DNA of 64,000 bases from Enterobacter hormaechei ATCC 49162 (GTDB taxonomy: Bacteria; Pseudomonadota; Gammaproteobacteria; Enterobacterales; Enterobacteriaceae), in the NCBI RefSeq assembly GCF_001875655.1, contig NZ_MKEQ01000002.1, positions 372,001 through 436,000 of the forward strand, read 5' to 3'. The first letter of the stretch is position 1. Every line of letters begins with the position of its first letter. The notes under the pieces were generated by a model that did no database searches, had not been told where the DNA came from, and worked only from the letters and a program-made list of their open reading frames with translations. The translations under genes and the position numbers were made by a program. This document shows, piece after piece, positions 49,724-57,938 of this stretch.

Positions 49724-50545
49724 ATGACCCGTCTGGCTTCGCGCTTTGGCGCAGCAAACCTTATCCGTCGCGACCGCCCGTTAACCCGTGAGGAGCTGTT
49801 TCGCGTGGTGCCCAGTGTGTTCAGCGAGGACAAACATGAATCCCGCAGTGAGCGTTATACCTATATACCTACCATCTCCCTGCTCGACAGCCTACAGCGA
49901 GAAGGCTTCCAGCCATTCTTTGCCTGTCAGACCCGCGTGCGTGACCCCGGTCGTCGTGAACATACAAAGCATATGCTGCGTCTGCGGCGTGAGGGGCAGA
50001 TTACCGGTAAACAGGTACCAGAAATTATCCTGCTCAACTCCCACGATGGCACTAGTTCGTATCAGATGTTGCCGGGACTATTTCGTGCGGTTTGTCAGAA
50101 CGGGCTCGTCTGCGGTGAGTCGTTTGGCGAGGTGCGGGTGCCACACAAGGGGGACGTGGTGAGTCAGGTGATTGAAGGCGCGTATGAGGTGCTGGGGATT
50201 TTTGACCGGGTGGAGGAGAAACGGGATGCCATGCAGTCGTTGCTGTTGCCACCCCCGGCACAGCAGGCACTGGCAAAAGCTGCCCTCACATACCGCTTTG
50301 GTGAAGACCACCAGCCGGTGACTGAATCGCAGATCCTCTCCCCTCGCCGCTGGCAGGATGAGAGCAATGACCTGTGGACCACGTACCAGCGTATTCAGGA
50401 GAACCTGATTAAGGGCGGGCTCAGTGGCCGTAATGCCAAAGGAGGACGGTCACATACCCGTGCCGTTCGCGGTATCGACGGGGACGTGAAACTTAACCGG
50501 GCACTGTGGGTGATGGCGGAAGCCCTGCTCACGCAACTGCAGTGA
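49724..50545 (+). CDS. DUF932 protein, YafZ/YfjQ family
   Basis: 273 residues from ATG 49724, with GAGGAG 7 bases upstream; the longer open frame starts inside the previous gene and is rejected. Recognised by MTRLASRFGAANLIRRDRPL, LLNSHDGTSSYQMLPGLFRA, and VCGESFGEVRVPHKGD. The length equals K-12 YafZ/YfjQ. The family occurs in plasmids and CP4 elements; its function is unknown. AKGGRSHTRAVRGIDGDVKL near the C-terminus is basic. Confidence 0.9.
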   Translation: MTRLASRFGAANLIRRDRPLTREELFRVVPSVFSEDKHESRSERYTYIPTISLLDSLQREGFQPFFACQTRVRDPGRREHTKHMLRLRREGQITGKQVPEIILLNSHDGTSSYQMLPGLFRAVCQNGLVCGESFGEVRVPHKGDVVSQVIEGAYEVLGIFDRVEEKRDAMQSLLLPPPAQQALAKAALTYRFGEDHQPVTESQILSPRRWQDESNDLWTTYQRIQENLIKGGLSGRNAKGGRSHTRAVRGIDGDVKLNRALWVMAEALLTQLQ

Positions 50546-50761
50546 CCGTTTAATGTTGCTGCTTTGTTAATATCGGACACCACCTGTCCGCATCGCACCG
50601 TGCTGACGGTCCTCACTCACCGAGGGAAGGCCTGTAACCCCCGCTGCCTCTGGCTTTTGCAGAAATGAAAAATAGTTTCTGTGGTGTCCATACCCTGTCC
50701 GACCCCCTCTTTAAAGTAATCACATCATTTTCAGTCAGTTAACTTTCACGGAGAACGTCTC

Positions 50762-51463
50762 ATGACACAGGCAGAACGCCGCCATGACCGGCTGGCTGTC
50801 AGGCTGTCACTGATAATCAGCCGTCTGGTGGCAGGGGAAACGCTGAGTGTGCGTAAGCTTGCCGCTGAGTTTGGTGTGTCGGTGCGCACGCTGCGGCGTG
50901 ATTTTCGTGAGCGGCTGATGTATCTGGACCTGGAGTATCAGTCCGGATATTGCCGCTTACGCACTGCGGGCAGTGAGACGCAGATGGTGCCCGACGTGCT
51001 TATCTTTGCCCACCGCAGCGGGATGGCCGGTCTTTTCCCTGGCTTTGACCGTCGTCTGGTAAACGCACTGCTGATGTGCGATGAGTCTCCCTGCGTAATC
51101 GCACCCGCCAGTCCGGCTCCTTCGCCATCAGGCGCATTGTCTTTCTGGCGACTGATTCAGGCCATTACCGGGCGCAGGCGGGTGACTCTGATTGCCGAGG
51201 GGCAGCGCTGTGAGCGGCTGGCTCCCTGCCGGTTACTTATCCACCAGCAGGCCTGGTATCTGGTGGCAGAGCACGACGGACATATCGCCGTATTCTCCCT
51301 GGATGAAATCCATCTGGTTCAGCCCCTGCAGGAGACTTTCCGGCGTAACGACAGTCTGTGTCGTCTTGTTGAAGACCCGGGCTTTATTCAGTCCTTACCC
51401 CATTTTCGCTTTATCCAGCAGTCACTGCTTACGTTTGTTCCGGCCAACAGCTCACCAGAATAG
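50762..51463 (+). CDS. WYL-domain transcriptional regulator, YafY/YfjR family
   Basis: The 233-residue regulator has an N-terminal DeoR-type winged helix ([20 protein letters not shown], about 28-48) and a C-terminal WYL domain ([20 protein letters not shown], then [20 protein letters not shown]). WYL domains sense nucleic acid or nucleotide ligands, and many WYL regulators (including BrxR) control defence islands. The length equals K-12 YfjR. A 216-bp leader precedes it. It could control the cassette or the BREX operon, but that is inference. Confidence 0.9.
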   Translation: MTQAERRHDRLAVRLSLIISRLVAGETLSVRKLAAEFGVSVRTLRRDFRERLMYLDLEYQSGYCRLRTAGSETQMVPDVLIFAHRSGMAGLFPGFDRRLVNALLMCDESPCVIAPASPAPSPSGALSFWRLIQAITGRRRVTLIAEGQRCERLAPCRLLIHQQAWYLVAEHDGHIAVFSLDEIHLVQPLQETFRRNDSLCRLVEDPGFIQSLPHFRFIQQSLLTFVPANSSPE

Positions 51464-51503
51464 CGCAAGCGTTGTTATCAACCCGGCAACAGGGAGGAGC
51501 CCT

Positions 51504-51740
51504 ATGCCCGTTATTGCCATTATCGCCATTGTTGTCATCGTCATCATTCTGAACAAAACCGGGGTGTCCGACAGTCTCGCGGCCCTGACCCTTGCCACTG
51601 TTGCCGCACTGCTGACGGGAGGTGGCGCAGCCGGTGCTGCCAGTGTCGCGCTAACACCGTTCGTCGGCGTGCCGGTGGGTATTTTCGTGGGCATTTATGT
51701 CTTTGCCAAAGTGGTTCGTCTGATTTCAGGAAAAAAATAA
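51504..51740 (+). CDS. small hydrophobic membrane protein
   Basis: 78 residues, almost entirely hydrophobic: an N-terminal helix (PVIAIIAIVVIVIILNKTG), a second (SLAALTLATVAALLTGGGAA) and a third (VGVPVGIFVGIYVFAKVVRL), ending SGKK. GGGAGGAG sits 8 bases before the ATG. Its last base overlaps the start of the next lipoprotein gene (AATGA), so the two are coupled. Present in CP4 cassettes; function unknown. Confidence 0.8.
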   Translation: MPVIAIIAIVVIVIILNKTGVSDSLAALTLATVAALLTGGGAAGAASVALTPFVGVPVGIFVGIYVFAKVVRLISGKK

Positions 51741-52177
51741 TGAAACGTAAAACACTGCCTCTGCTGGCGCTGGTTGCCACCACTCTGTTTCTCATCGCAT
51801 GCGATGACAGAAGTGATGACCTGAAGGCCATCAGTAAATTTAAGGACCTCACCCCACCGCGTTTCAGTGATGTGGTCAGCCACCAGGATGATGTCAGCGA
51901 AGAATGGTCACAGGTTGACTACTTATCCGGTCCCACCTTGCAGGTTTTACGTACCCGCCAGTCGCCCGATGGCTGCGAGGATGGCAGTTACTACTACCTC
52001 GTGGATATGCAGGAAAAAACCGTCCAGCCACTGATGAATGCGCTGTGTATTGCCGATAACATCAAACTGGAATACCAGGAGGTGACGGACCCGTATACCA
52101 AAGAAAAATACTTTGAGTACGCCCATGACGGCAAACTGATGGGGCGACTGCTGATACCCTCAAACCCTGAGAACTAG
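51740..52177 (+). CDS. lipoprotein, YfjS family
   Basis: The 145-residue protein has a lipoprotein signal (TLPLLALVATTLFLIAC, acylated Cys21). Asp22 at +2 is the inner-membrane retention residue. The mature domain has a CEDGSYYYLVDM strand and a second Cys (LMNALCIADN) that could pair. Matches the YfjS-type lipoprotein of the CP4-57 prophage. Coupled to the preceding membrane protein, so a small inner-membrane complex is plausible but unproven. Confidence 0.85.
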   Translation: MKRKTLPLLALVATTLFLIACDDRSDDLKAISKFKDLTPPRFSDVVSHQDDVSEEWSQVDYLSGPTLQVLRTRQSPDGCEDGSYYYLVDMQEKTVQPLMNALCIADNIKLEYQEVTDPYTKEKYFEYAHDGKLMGRLLIPSNPEN

Positions 52178-52205
52178 GAATAAAACAACGACAAAGGAGA
52201 CAAGA

Positions 52206-52673
52206 ATGACAATACTTTCACTAAGTCGGTTTATGCTGGCGGGTGTACTGCTCGCGAGCTTTAATGCCTCTGCTATCCCGGGGTTCTGGCAGCAGGGTTA
52301 CGGTCAGGGCAATACGGAATACAGCGTGACCGAAGCCAGCGGAAAGACGTTTACCATCAACTGCACAGGGAACCCGGACCAGAATGGTTTCTATCAGCAT
52401 TCAGTCTTTCTTACCCTTGCCGATGACAAGATGGTCAGTTCGCACGATGACGACACTACTATCACCGTAGTGATGGATCACCAGCAGTACATTATTCCGT
52501 CCAGCCTAGGCTGGCGTAACGGCGATAACGCCTGGTTTGACTTCATCAGCAATATCTCTGAGGCCGGGCAGTTCGACGTCTACGTCAATGACCACAAAGC
52601 AGGGACCTTCACTGCGGACCGGAAGAACGCTGAGAAAGTTCTGTCCACTCTCGGAGACTGCAGCAACGACTGA
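52206..52673 (+). CDS. periplasmic protein, YfjT family
   Basis: 155 residues with a Sec signal peptide ([16 protein letters not shown], cleavage near residue 23). The mature beta-rich domain has two Cys ([13 protein letters not shown] and LGDCSND), a likely disulfide. The length equals K-12 YfjT. AAAGGAG precedes the ATG. Together with the two preceding genes it forms an envelope trio; function unknown. Confidence 0.85.
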   Translation: MTILSLSRFMLAGVLLASFNASAIPGFWQQGYGQGNTEYSVTEASGKTFTINCTGNPDQNGFYQHSVFLTLADDKMVSSHDDDTTITVVMDHQQYIIPSSLGWRNGDNAWFDFISNISEAGQFDVYVNDHKAGTFTADRKNAEKVLSTLGDCSND

Positions 52674-52699
52674 TAGTAGTATCTTCCCCAGCAAATCCA

Positions 52700-52729
52700 C
52701 CCCGACAGCTAGCAGGCTGCCGGGGTTTT
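52700..52729 (+). terminator. terminator-like hairpin before ykfF
   Basis: CCCCGACAGC and GCTGCCGGGG pair (one A-C mismatch) across TAGCAG, followed by TTTTC. The next start codon is 20 bases downstream. Confidence 0.75.
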
Positions 52730-52749
52730 CTTTTATCAGGAGCCCGAAA

Positions 52750-52989
52750 ATGACCCAATCCGTGTTGCTGCCACCGGGGCCTTTCACCCGGAGACAAGCG
52801 CAAGCGGTCACTACCACGTACAGCAATATCACACTCGAAGACGACCAGGGCAGTCACTTCCGTCTGGTGGTTCGTGATACTGAAGGCCGGATGGTCTGGC
52901 GGGCATGGAACTTTGAGCCGGATGCCGGTGAAGGTCTTAACCGCTATATCCGCACCTCAGGCATCCGTACAGACACGGCCACCCGCTGA
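52750..52989 (+). CDS. ykfF: DUF905 family protein YkfF
   Basis: 79-residue single-domain DUF905 protein. [20 protein letters not shown], then [20 protein letters not shown] matches K-12 YkfF, as far as I recall almost exactly. CAGGAG lies 8 bases upstream. The family is widespread in CP4 elements and conjugative plasmids; role unknown. Confidence 0.88.
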   Translation: MTQSVLLPPGPFTRRQAQAVTTTYSNITLEDDQGSHFRLVVRDTEGRMVWRAWNFEPDAGEGLNRYIRTSGIRTDTATR

Positions 52990-53042
52990 TCGCGAAGCAT
53001 TTACCCGCATTCACCTCCCCGAACACACTTTATATCCCCATA

Positions 53043-53070
53043 CGCCAGCCATCGCCGCTGGCGTTTTTAT
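53043..53070 (+). terminator. hairpin with U run before the antirestriction gene
   Basis: CGCCAGC and GCTGGCG pair across CATCGCC, followed by TTTTTATT. The antirestriction gene starts 17 bases later. Confidence 0.75.
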
Positions 53071-53086
53071 TGACGGAGACATACCC

Positions 53087-53545
53087 ATGACAACACAGAC
53101 GCAGCACGACCTCGCACCCGCTAACCAACCCGAATTTGAACTGACCGTCACGCCGGTCCCCGATGAACAGCGTATCGATTTCTGGCCACAGTACTTTGGC
53201 GCTATCCCGCAGTGGCTACTCCTGGAGCCGCATATCTTCGCCTGGATGGACCGCTTCTGTGAGGGCTACAGCGGTGGTATCTGGTCGTTCTACACCCTCA
53301 GCAATGGCGGCGCATTTATGTCCCCCGAGCCTGACAACGATGAGACATGGCGTCTGTTTAACTGCCTGAACGGTAACGATGCCCAAATGAGTGCAGAAGC
53401 AGCAGGTATTGCTGTCTGCCTGATTGCGTATAGCCACCATGCCTGCCGTACAGAATGTGACGCGATGACCGCGCACTATTACCGCCTGCGGGAGTATGCC
53501 ATGCAACATCCAGAGGCTCACGCCATTCTGCGTATTATCGACTGA
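53087..53545 (+). CDS. ArdB/KlcA antirestriction protein, YafX/YfjX family
   Basis: 152 residues, equal to K-12 YafX. Motifs: QRIDFWPQYFGAIPQWLLLE, EGYSGGIWSFYTLSNGGAFM, and LIAYSHHACR. ArdB/KlcA proteins relieve type I restriction in vivo without acting as DNA mimics, protecting an incoming element. Its carriage by an island that also encodes a full BREX system is notable: it would have to spare, or be outmatched by, the resident system. GGAG precedes the ATG at 9 bases. Confidence 0.92.
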   Translation: MTTQTQHDLAPANQPEFELTVTPVPDEQRIDFWPQYFGAIPQWLLLEPHIFAWMDRFCEGYSGGIWSFYTLSNGGAFMSPEPDNDETWRLFNCLNGNDAQMSAEAAGIAVCLIAYSHHACRTECDAMTAHYYRLREYAMQHPEAHAILRIID

Positions 53546-53560
53546 CCGAAGGAGCAACAG

Positions 53561-54037
53561 ATGAAACAGCTTTCCTTTTTACCCGGCGAGATGACGCCAC
53601 AGGACCGGCGTCTCATTCAGCGGGCGCTCAGGGCTCTGGACCGCCACCTGCATGAGCCCGGCGTAGCCTTCACCTCTACCCACGCCGTACGTGAATGGCT
53701 GCGACTGCATATGGCCGCGCTTGAGCGGGAAGAGTTCCGGGTGTTGTATCTGGACAACCAGAATCAGTTGATTGCCCATGAAACGCTCTTCACCGGCACG
53801 ATTAACCGCACCGAGGTGTATCCCCGGGAGGTGGTCAAACGTGCTCTGCACTTCAACGCGGCGGCGGTGATACTCGCGCATAACCATCCTTCCGGCGAGA
53901 CGACACCTAGCCAGGCCGACAAAACCCTCACGCAGCGACTGGTTCAGGTGCTTCAGCTGGTGGATATCCGCGTCCCTGACCACCTGATTGTCGGTGGCAG
54001 GCAAATCTATTCGTTCGCAGAACACGGTCTGTTGTGA
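53561..54037 (+). CDS. RadC-like JAB domain protein, YkfG/YfjY/YeeS family
   Basis: 158 residues with an MPN/JAB domain. The metal-binding JAMM motif is complete: a Glu in the first strand region, then ILAHNHPSGETTPSQADK, giving HxH and the downstream Asp. The length equals K-12 YkfG/YfjY. Despite the RadC name, no repair function is established. GAGCAACAG precedes the ATG. Part of the fixed order antirestriction-RadC-YeeT-CbeA-CbtA. Confidence 0.92.
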   Translation: MKQLSFLPGEMTPQDRRLIQRALRALDRHLHEPGVAFTSTHAVREWLRLHMAALEREEFRVLYLDNQNQLIAHETLFTGTINRTEVYPREVVKRALHFNAAAVILAHNHPSGETTPSQADKTLTQRLVQVLQLVDIRVPDHLIVGGRQIYSFAEHGLL

Positions 54038-54045
54038 GGTATGAC

Positions 54046-54267
54046 ATGAAAATTATCAGTAAACGCCGGGCAATGACGATATACCGCCAGCATCCTGAGT
54101 CCCGGATCTTTCGCTACTGCAGTGGAAAATATCAGTGGCACGGTAGCGTCTGCCATTACACCGGCAGGGATGTGCCGGATATCACAGGAGTCCTCGCGGT
54201 ATACGCCGAACGCCGCCAGGACCGTAACGGGCCTTATGCCTGCCTAATGAGTATTACCCTGAACTGA
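54046..54267 (+). CDS. DUF987 protein, YkfH/YeeT family
   Basis: 73 residues from ATG 54046 (MKIISKRRAMTIYRQHPESR), 8 bases after the radC-like stop, with GAGGT just upstream. The longer open frame starts at 54034 inside the stop context and is rejected. GKYQWHGSVCHYTGRDVPDI is the DUF987 core. Conserved directly before the CbeA/CbtA pair in CP4 prophages; function unknown. Confidence 0.9.
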   Translation: MKIISKRRAMTIYRQHPESRIFRYCSGKYQWHGSVCHYTGRDVPDITGVLAVYAERRQDRNGPYACLMSITLN

Positions 54268-54286
54268 CAATAAAAGGAGAGCCGCC

Positions 54287-54604
54287 ATGACCCACATCAA
54301 CTGGGGCCTGCAGCGGGCTATCACGCCGCGCCTGGGAGCCCGTCTGGTGCAGGAGGGTAACCGACTGCACTATCTGGCTGACAGGGCCAGCATCACCGGC
54401 AGGTTCAGTGACACCGAATGCCGGAAGCTGGATGAAACATGCCCGCACTTTATCCGCCAGATGGAGTCGATGCTAACCACCGGTGAACTCAGTCCCCAAC
54501 ACGCCCACTGCGTCACCCTGTACCACAACGGTTTCACCTGCGAAGCCGATACTCTTGGCAGTTGCGGCTACGTATACATCGCCATTTACCCCACTCAGAG
54601 TTAA
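54287..54604 (+). CDS. antitoxin of the CbeA/YeeU/YafW family
   Basis: 105 residues, equal to K-12 YafW. Motifs: [40 protein letters not shown], and [20 protein letters not shown]. The K-12 YeeU antitoxin stabilises FtsZ and MreB filaments and counteracts CbtA without binding it (type IV). AAGGAG precedes the ATG. The toxin gene starts 20 bases downstream. Confidence 0.94.
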   Translation: MTHINWGLQRAITPRLGARLVQEGNRLHYLADRASITGRFSDTECRKLDETCPHFIRQMESMLTTGELSPQHAHCVTLYHNGFTCEADTLGSCGYVYIAIYPTQS

Positions 54605-54624
54605 TTACCTTCACGAGAGTAAAC

Positions 54625-54966
54625 ATGAAAACTTTACCTGCAACAACTCAGCGGGCGGCGAAGCCCTGCCTAGCACCCGTGGCTGTCTGGCAAATGCTAC
54701 TGACCCGCCTGCTGAAACAGCACTATGGTCTCACCCTCAACGACACACCGTTCAGTGAGGAACGTGTTATACAGGAACATATCGATGCCGGAATCACGCT
54801 GGCTGATGCCGTGAATTTTCTGGTGGAAAAATACGAACTGGTGCGTATCGACAGGAAGGGATTTAACTGGCAGGAACAATCCCCTTATCTCCGGGCTGTA
54901 GACATTCTGCGAGCACGGCAGGCAACTGGCTTGTTGCGGCAAAGCCGTAAAAATTCGGTACGGTGA
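54625..54966 (+). CDS. toxin of the CbtA/YeeV/YkfI family
   Basis: 113 residues from ATG 54625, equal to K-12 YkfI. Motifs: [58 protein letters not shown] and the closing [11 protein letters not shown]. CbtA-type toxins bind FtsZ and MreB and block division and shape maintenance. It is the last gene before the island's right end and likely adds post-segregational stability to the island. Confidence 0.94.
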   Translation: MKTLPATTQRAAKPCLAPVAVWQMLLTRLLKQHYGLTLNDTPFSEERVIQEHIDAGITLADAVNFLVEKYELVRIDRKGFNWQEQSPYLRAVDILRARQATGLLRQSRKNSVR

Positions 54967-55047
54967 ATATTACAGGCAGTGCTACTGGCTTTCATCACTA
55001 TCCGGGGATGCTGGCAGCGAGATGAAGAGGGCAGGGTAGCAATTCCT

Positions 55048-55069
55048 TACCTGACCCATTACCTGACCC
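55048..55069. repeat. TACCTGACCC arm repeats, right end of island
   Basis: TACCTGACCC occurs at 55048-55057 and 55060-55069, the same 12-bp period as at 27476-27497. The preceding CCTT and following AAAT are shared as well. It lies 59 bp inside the right attachment site. Confidence 0.65.
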
Positions 55070-55082
55070 AAATTGCATCCAA

Positions 55083-55119
55083 AGAAAAAGGAGTTAGACG
55101 ATTTCTCATCTAACTCCTT
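55083..55119 (-). terminator. current terminator of ileX, supplied by the island
   Basis: On the minus strand AAGGAGTTAGA and TCTAACTCCTT form a perfect 11-bp stem followed by TTTTTCTTT. It stands 8 bases past the tRNA 3' end and replaces the ancestral terminator now stranded at 27261-27293. Confidence 0.85.
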
Positions 55120-55127
55120 GTTTTATT

Positions 55128-55174
55128 TGGTGGCCCCTGCTGGACTTGAACCAGCGACCAAGCGATTATGAGTC
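55128..55174. repeat. island attachment site within ileX
   Basis: The 47 bp shared with 27302-27348 run from the CCA end through the anticodon loop, so the island's att core rebuilds the 3' part of the tRNA and leaves the gene functional. Confidence 0.92.
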
Positions 55175-55203
55175 GCCTGCTCTAACCACTGAGCTAAGGG
55201 GCC
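55128..55203 (-). tRNA. ileX: tRNA-Ile2 (anticodon CAU)
   Basis: The 76-nt gene encodes GGCCCCTTAGCTCAGTGGTT at the 5' end and GCAGGGGCCACCA at the 3' end. The acceptor stem GGCCCCT/AGGGGCC, the D arm, anticodon loop CTCATAA and T loop GTTCAAGTC are all intact, and CCA is encoded. The CAU anticodon with this body is the E. coli ileX minor isoleucine tRNA, whose C34 is converted to lysidine by TilS so that it reads AUA. It sits between the island and mug, as ileX does in E. coli, and is the island's integration site. Confidence 0.96.
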
Positions 55204-55327
55204 GTGGTGGTGAATTATAAAGTAACTCCCCTCAGCAATCCAGCCATTCACACCTGCCTGCTGTTTTTATAAACAATGCATAATCAATCCTTTATACTTA
55301 TCTTAAGATGCATAGACAGGAGTAAAG

Positions 55328-55834
55328 ATGATCAACGATATTCTGGCCCCTGGCCTCCGGGTGGTGTTCTGCGGTATCAATCCTGGCAAGTCATCGGCGC
55401 ACACCGGTTTTCACTTTGCTCATCCGGGGAATCGCTTCTGGAAGGTGATCTATCAGGCCGGGTTCACCGACAGATTACTCAAACCGGAAGAGGAGCAGCA
55501 TCTGCTGGATACGCGCTGCGGTATTACCATGCTGGTCGAGCGGCCTACGGTGCAGGCAAGTGAGGTCAACCTGCATGAACTGCGAAGCGGTGGGCGAGAG
55601 CTGGTTAAGAAGATTGAAGACTACCAGCCAGCCGCGCTGGCTATTCTCGGCAAGCAGGCCTACGAACAGGCGTTCAGCCAGCGCGGGGCTAAATGGGGTA
55701 AGCAGAACATTACTATCGGCGTAACGCAGGTCTGGGTGCTGCCCAACCCGAGCGGGCTGAACAGGGCGACGCTGGATAAGCTGGTGGAGGCGTATCGGGA
55801 ACTGGATGAGGCGCTGATGGTGAGGGGGCTTTAG
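55328..55834 (+). CDS. mug: mismatch-specific uracil/thymine DNA glycosylase Mug
   Basis: Excises uracil from G:U and 3,N4-ethenocytosine from DNA. 168 residues, equal to E. coli Mug. The catalytic [10 protein letters not shown] (Asn in the water-activating position) is at about residues 16-25, and the mismatch-wedge [15 protein letters not shown] at about 138-152. AGGAG precedes the ATG. Monocistronic between ileX and the convergent rpoD. Confidence 0.96.
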   Translation: MINDILAPGLRVVFCGINPGKSSAHTGFHFAHPGNRFWKVIYQAGFTDRLLKPEEEQHLLDTRCGITMLVERPTVQASEVNLHELRSGGRELVKKIEDYQPAALAILGKQAYEQAFSQRGAKWGKQNITIGVTQVWVLPNPSGLNRATLDKLVEAYRELDEALMVRGL

Positions 55835-55884
55835 GGGCCACTGGGGCATGATGCCTTCACCCTGAGCCTCGCCCACAAGGAGAG

Positions 55885-55916
55885 GAAAAAAAAGCTCCCC
55901 GAAGGGAGCTTTTTCA
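55885..55916. terminator. bidirectional terminator between mug and rpoD
   Basis: AAGCTCCC and GGGAGCTT pair across CGAA, with A8 on the left and TTTTT on the right, so it works for both converging transcripts. Confidence 0.9.
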
Positions 55917-55928
55917 TTTCAGGACCGA

Positions 55929-57773
55929 TTAATCGTCCAGGAAGCTACGCAGCACTTCAGAACGGCTCGGATGGCGCAGTTTACGCAGCGCCTTCGCTTC
56001 GATCTGACGGATACGTTCGCGGGTAACATCGAACTGTTTACCCACTTCTTCCAGCGTATGGTCGGTGTTCATGTCGATACCGAAACGCATACGCAGTACT
56101 TTGGCTTCACGGGCGGTCAGGCCAGCCAGAACGTCGTGCGTAGCGGCACGCAGGCTCTCGGTGGTGGCAGAGTCCAGCGGCAGTTCGAGGGTGGTATCCT
56201 CGATGAAATCACCCAGATGCGAATCTTCATCATCACCGATTGGTGTTTCCATGGAGATTGGCTCTTTAGCGATTTTCAGCACCTTACGGATCTTGTCTTC
56301 CGGCATCAGCATGCGTTCAGCCAGCTCTTCCGGCGTCGGCTCGCGACCCATCTCCTGCAACATCTGGCGAGAGATACGGTTGAGTTTGTTGATGGTCTCA
56401 ATCATATGCACCGGAATACGGATGGTGCGCGCCTGGTCTGCGATAGAGCGGGTGATCGCCTGACGGATCCACCAGGTAGCATAGGTGGAGAACTTGTAAC
56501 CACGACGGTATTCAAACTTATCTACCGCTTTCATCAGACCGATGTTGCCTTCCTGAATCAGATCCAGGAATTGCAGGCCACGGTTGGTGTATTTTTTGGC
56601 GATAGAGATAACCAGACGTAAGTTCGCTTCAACCATCTCTTTCTTCGCACGGCGGGCTTTCGCTTCACCGATGGACATACGACGGTTGATGTCTTTCACC
56701 TGCTCAATGGTCAGGCCGGTCTCTTCTTCAATCTGATGCAGTTTTTGCAGGCCGCGCTGCACATCTTCTTTCACGTCGTGCAGCTTTTCAGACCACGGCT
56801 TGTTCATCGCGATAGCGGCGTTGAACCAGGTTTCGCTGGTTTCATTGCCGGTGAAGAGGGTGATGAAGTTCTTCTTCGGCATTTTGCACTGTTCAACGCA
56901 CAGCTTCATGATGATACGTTCCTGGGTACGTACGCGATCCATCATCACGCGCATGCTGTTCACCAGGTAATCGAACTGTTTTGGCACCAGGCGGAACTGT
57001 TTGAACACTTCAGACAGCTTCAGGATCTCTTCCTGAGCGGCGGCATGGCTGCGGCCTTTCGCTTTGATGGTGTCACGCGTTACTTCGTACTGGGTACGCA
57101 GCTCGGCAAACTTCTCACGCGCCAGTTCAGGGTCGATGCTGTTGTCGTCGTCGCTGCTGTCGTCGTCTTCTTCTTCATCTTCGTCTTCGTCATCATCCAT
57201 CTCTTCCTGAGACAGCTCAGAACCGACGTGAGTGGCGGTTGGCGCCATGTCTTCTTCAGCGTTCGGGTCGACAAAGCCGGTGATCAGATCGGACAGACGC
57301 GCTTCTTCCGCTTCAACGCGATCGTACTGCTCCAGCAGATAGGTAATCGCTTCCGGGTATTCGGCAACAGAGCACTGAACCTGGTTGATCCCGTCTTCGA
57401 TGCGTTTTGCGATGTCAATTTCGCCTTCGCGGGTCAACAGTTCAACGGTACCCATTTCGCGCATGTACATGCGGACCGGGTCAGTCGTACGCCCGATTTC
57501 AGATTCCACGCTGGACAGTACCTGTGCAGCAGCTTCTTCCGCATCTTCGTCAGTGTTGTTGGAGGTTTCAGCCAGCAACAGATCATCGGCATCCGGTGCT
57601 TCTTCCATCACCTGAATGCCCATGTCATTGATCATTTGGATGATGTCTTCGATCTGATCTGAATCGACGATATCTTCCGGCAGATGGTCATTGACCTCGG
57701 CATAGGTCAGATAGCCTTGCTCCTTACCGCGTTGGACAAGAAGTTTCAGCTGTGACTGCGGGTTTTGCTCCAT
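55929..57773 (-). CDS. rpoD: RNA polymerase primary sigma factor RpoD (sigma-70)
   Basis: 614 residues from ATG 57773 ([20 protein letters not shown]); a longer frame to 57827 is not used in the family. Region 1.1 is N-terminal. An acidic non-conserved insert (about 185-215) follows region 1.2. Region 2 contains [20 protein letters not shown] and [12 protein letters not shown] (-10 recognition). Region 4.2 ends with [20 protein letters not shown] (-35 recognition) and RSFLDD. Last gene of the rpsU-dnaG-rpoD macromolecular synthesis operon. Confidence 0.98.
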   Translation of the reverse strand: MEQNPQSQLKLLVQRGKEQGYLTYAEVNDHLPEDIVDSDQIEDIIQMINDMGIQVMEEAPDADDLLLAETSNNTDEDAEEAAAQVLSSVESEIGRTTDPVRMYMREMGTVELLTREGEIDIAKRIEDGINQVQCSVAEYPEAITYLLEQYDRVEAEEARLSDLITGFVDPNAEEDMAPTATHVGSELSQEEMDDDEDEDEEEDDDSSDDDNSIDPELAREKFAELRTQYEVTRDTIKAKGRSHAAAQEEILKLSEVFKQFRLVPKQFDYLVNSMRVMMDRVRTQERIIMKLCVEQCKMPKKNFITLFTGNETSETWFNAAIAMNKPWSEKLHDVKEDVQRGLQKLHQIEEETGLTIEQVKDINRRMSIGEAKARRAKKEMVEANLRLVISIAKKYTNRGLQFLDLIQEGNIGLMKAVDKFEYRRGYKFSTYATWWIRQAITRSIADQARTIRIPVHMIETINKLNRISRQMLQEMGREPTPEELAERMLMPEDKIRKVLKIAKEPISMETPIGDDEDSHLGDFIEDTTLELPLDSATTESLRAATHDVLAGLTAREAKVLRMRFGIDMNTDHTLEEVGKQFDVTRERIRQIEAKALRKLRHPSRSEVLRSFLDD

Positions 57774-57938
57774 AAGACGGTATCCACACTTAATTCGTTT
57801 GATTGGTGTCGGCGATAGGGCTGCCAACCTTTAAAGCGAGGGCGTACTTATATTTTTGCCGCTGCCTCTCAGTGCGGCTGCCGGGGGCTTCCCGATCGAT
57901 ATTCGGCACTTAAGCCGTTAAATACTGTTGTCTTTGAC

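Larger units (their letters stand above)
27302..55174. mobile_element. ileX-integrated genomic island carrying BREX defence
   Basis: About 27.8 kb lies between 47-bp direct repeats of the 3' end of ileX (27302-27348 and 55128-55174). It has a tyrosine integrase at the left end, matching 12-bp-period arm repeats at both ends, AlpA-type and satellite-phage genes, a BREX operon and a CP4-prophage-type cassette. In E. coli the corresponding site joins ileX directly toward yqjH, which supports an insertion. Confidence 0.9.

Noticed and set aside
51192..51503. N-terminal extension of the small membrane protein
   Set aside because: This part of the frame overlaps the WYL regulator; the ATG at 51504 has a good ribosome site and the cassette's usual length.
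57140..57215. Simple repeat of GTC/TTC triplets as a possible regulatory microsatellite
   Set aside because: It encodes the normal acidic stretch (Asp/Glu) of the sigma-70 non-conserved region.
56736..57662. 308-codon plus-strand frame opposite rpoD
   Set aside because: Shadow frame of the essential sigma factor gene; its hydrophobic Val/Phe run simply mirrors the acidic insert codons.
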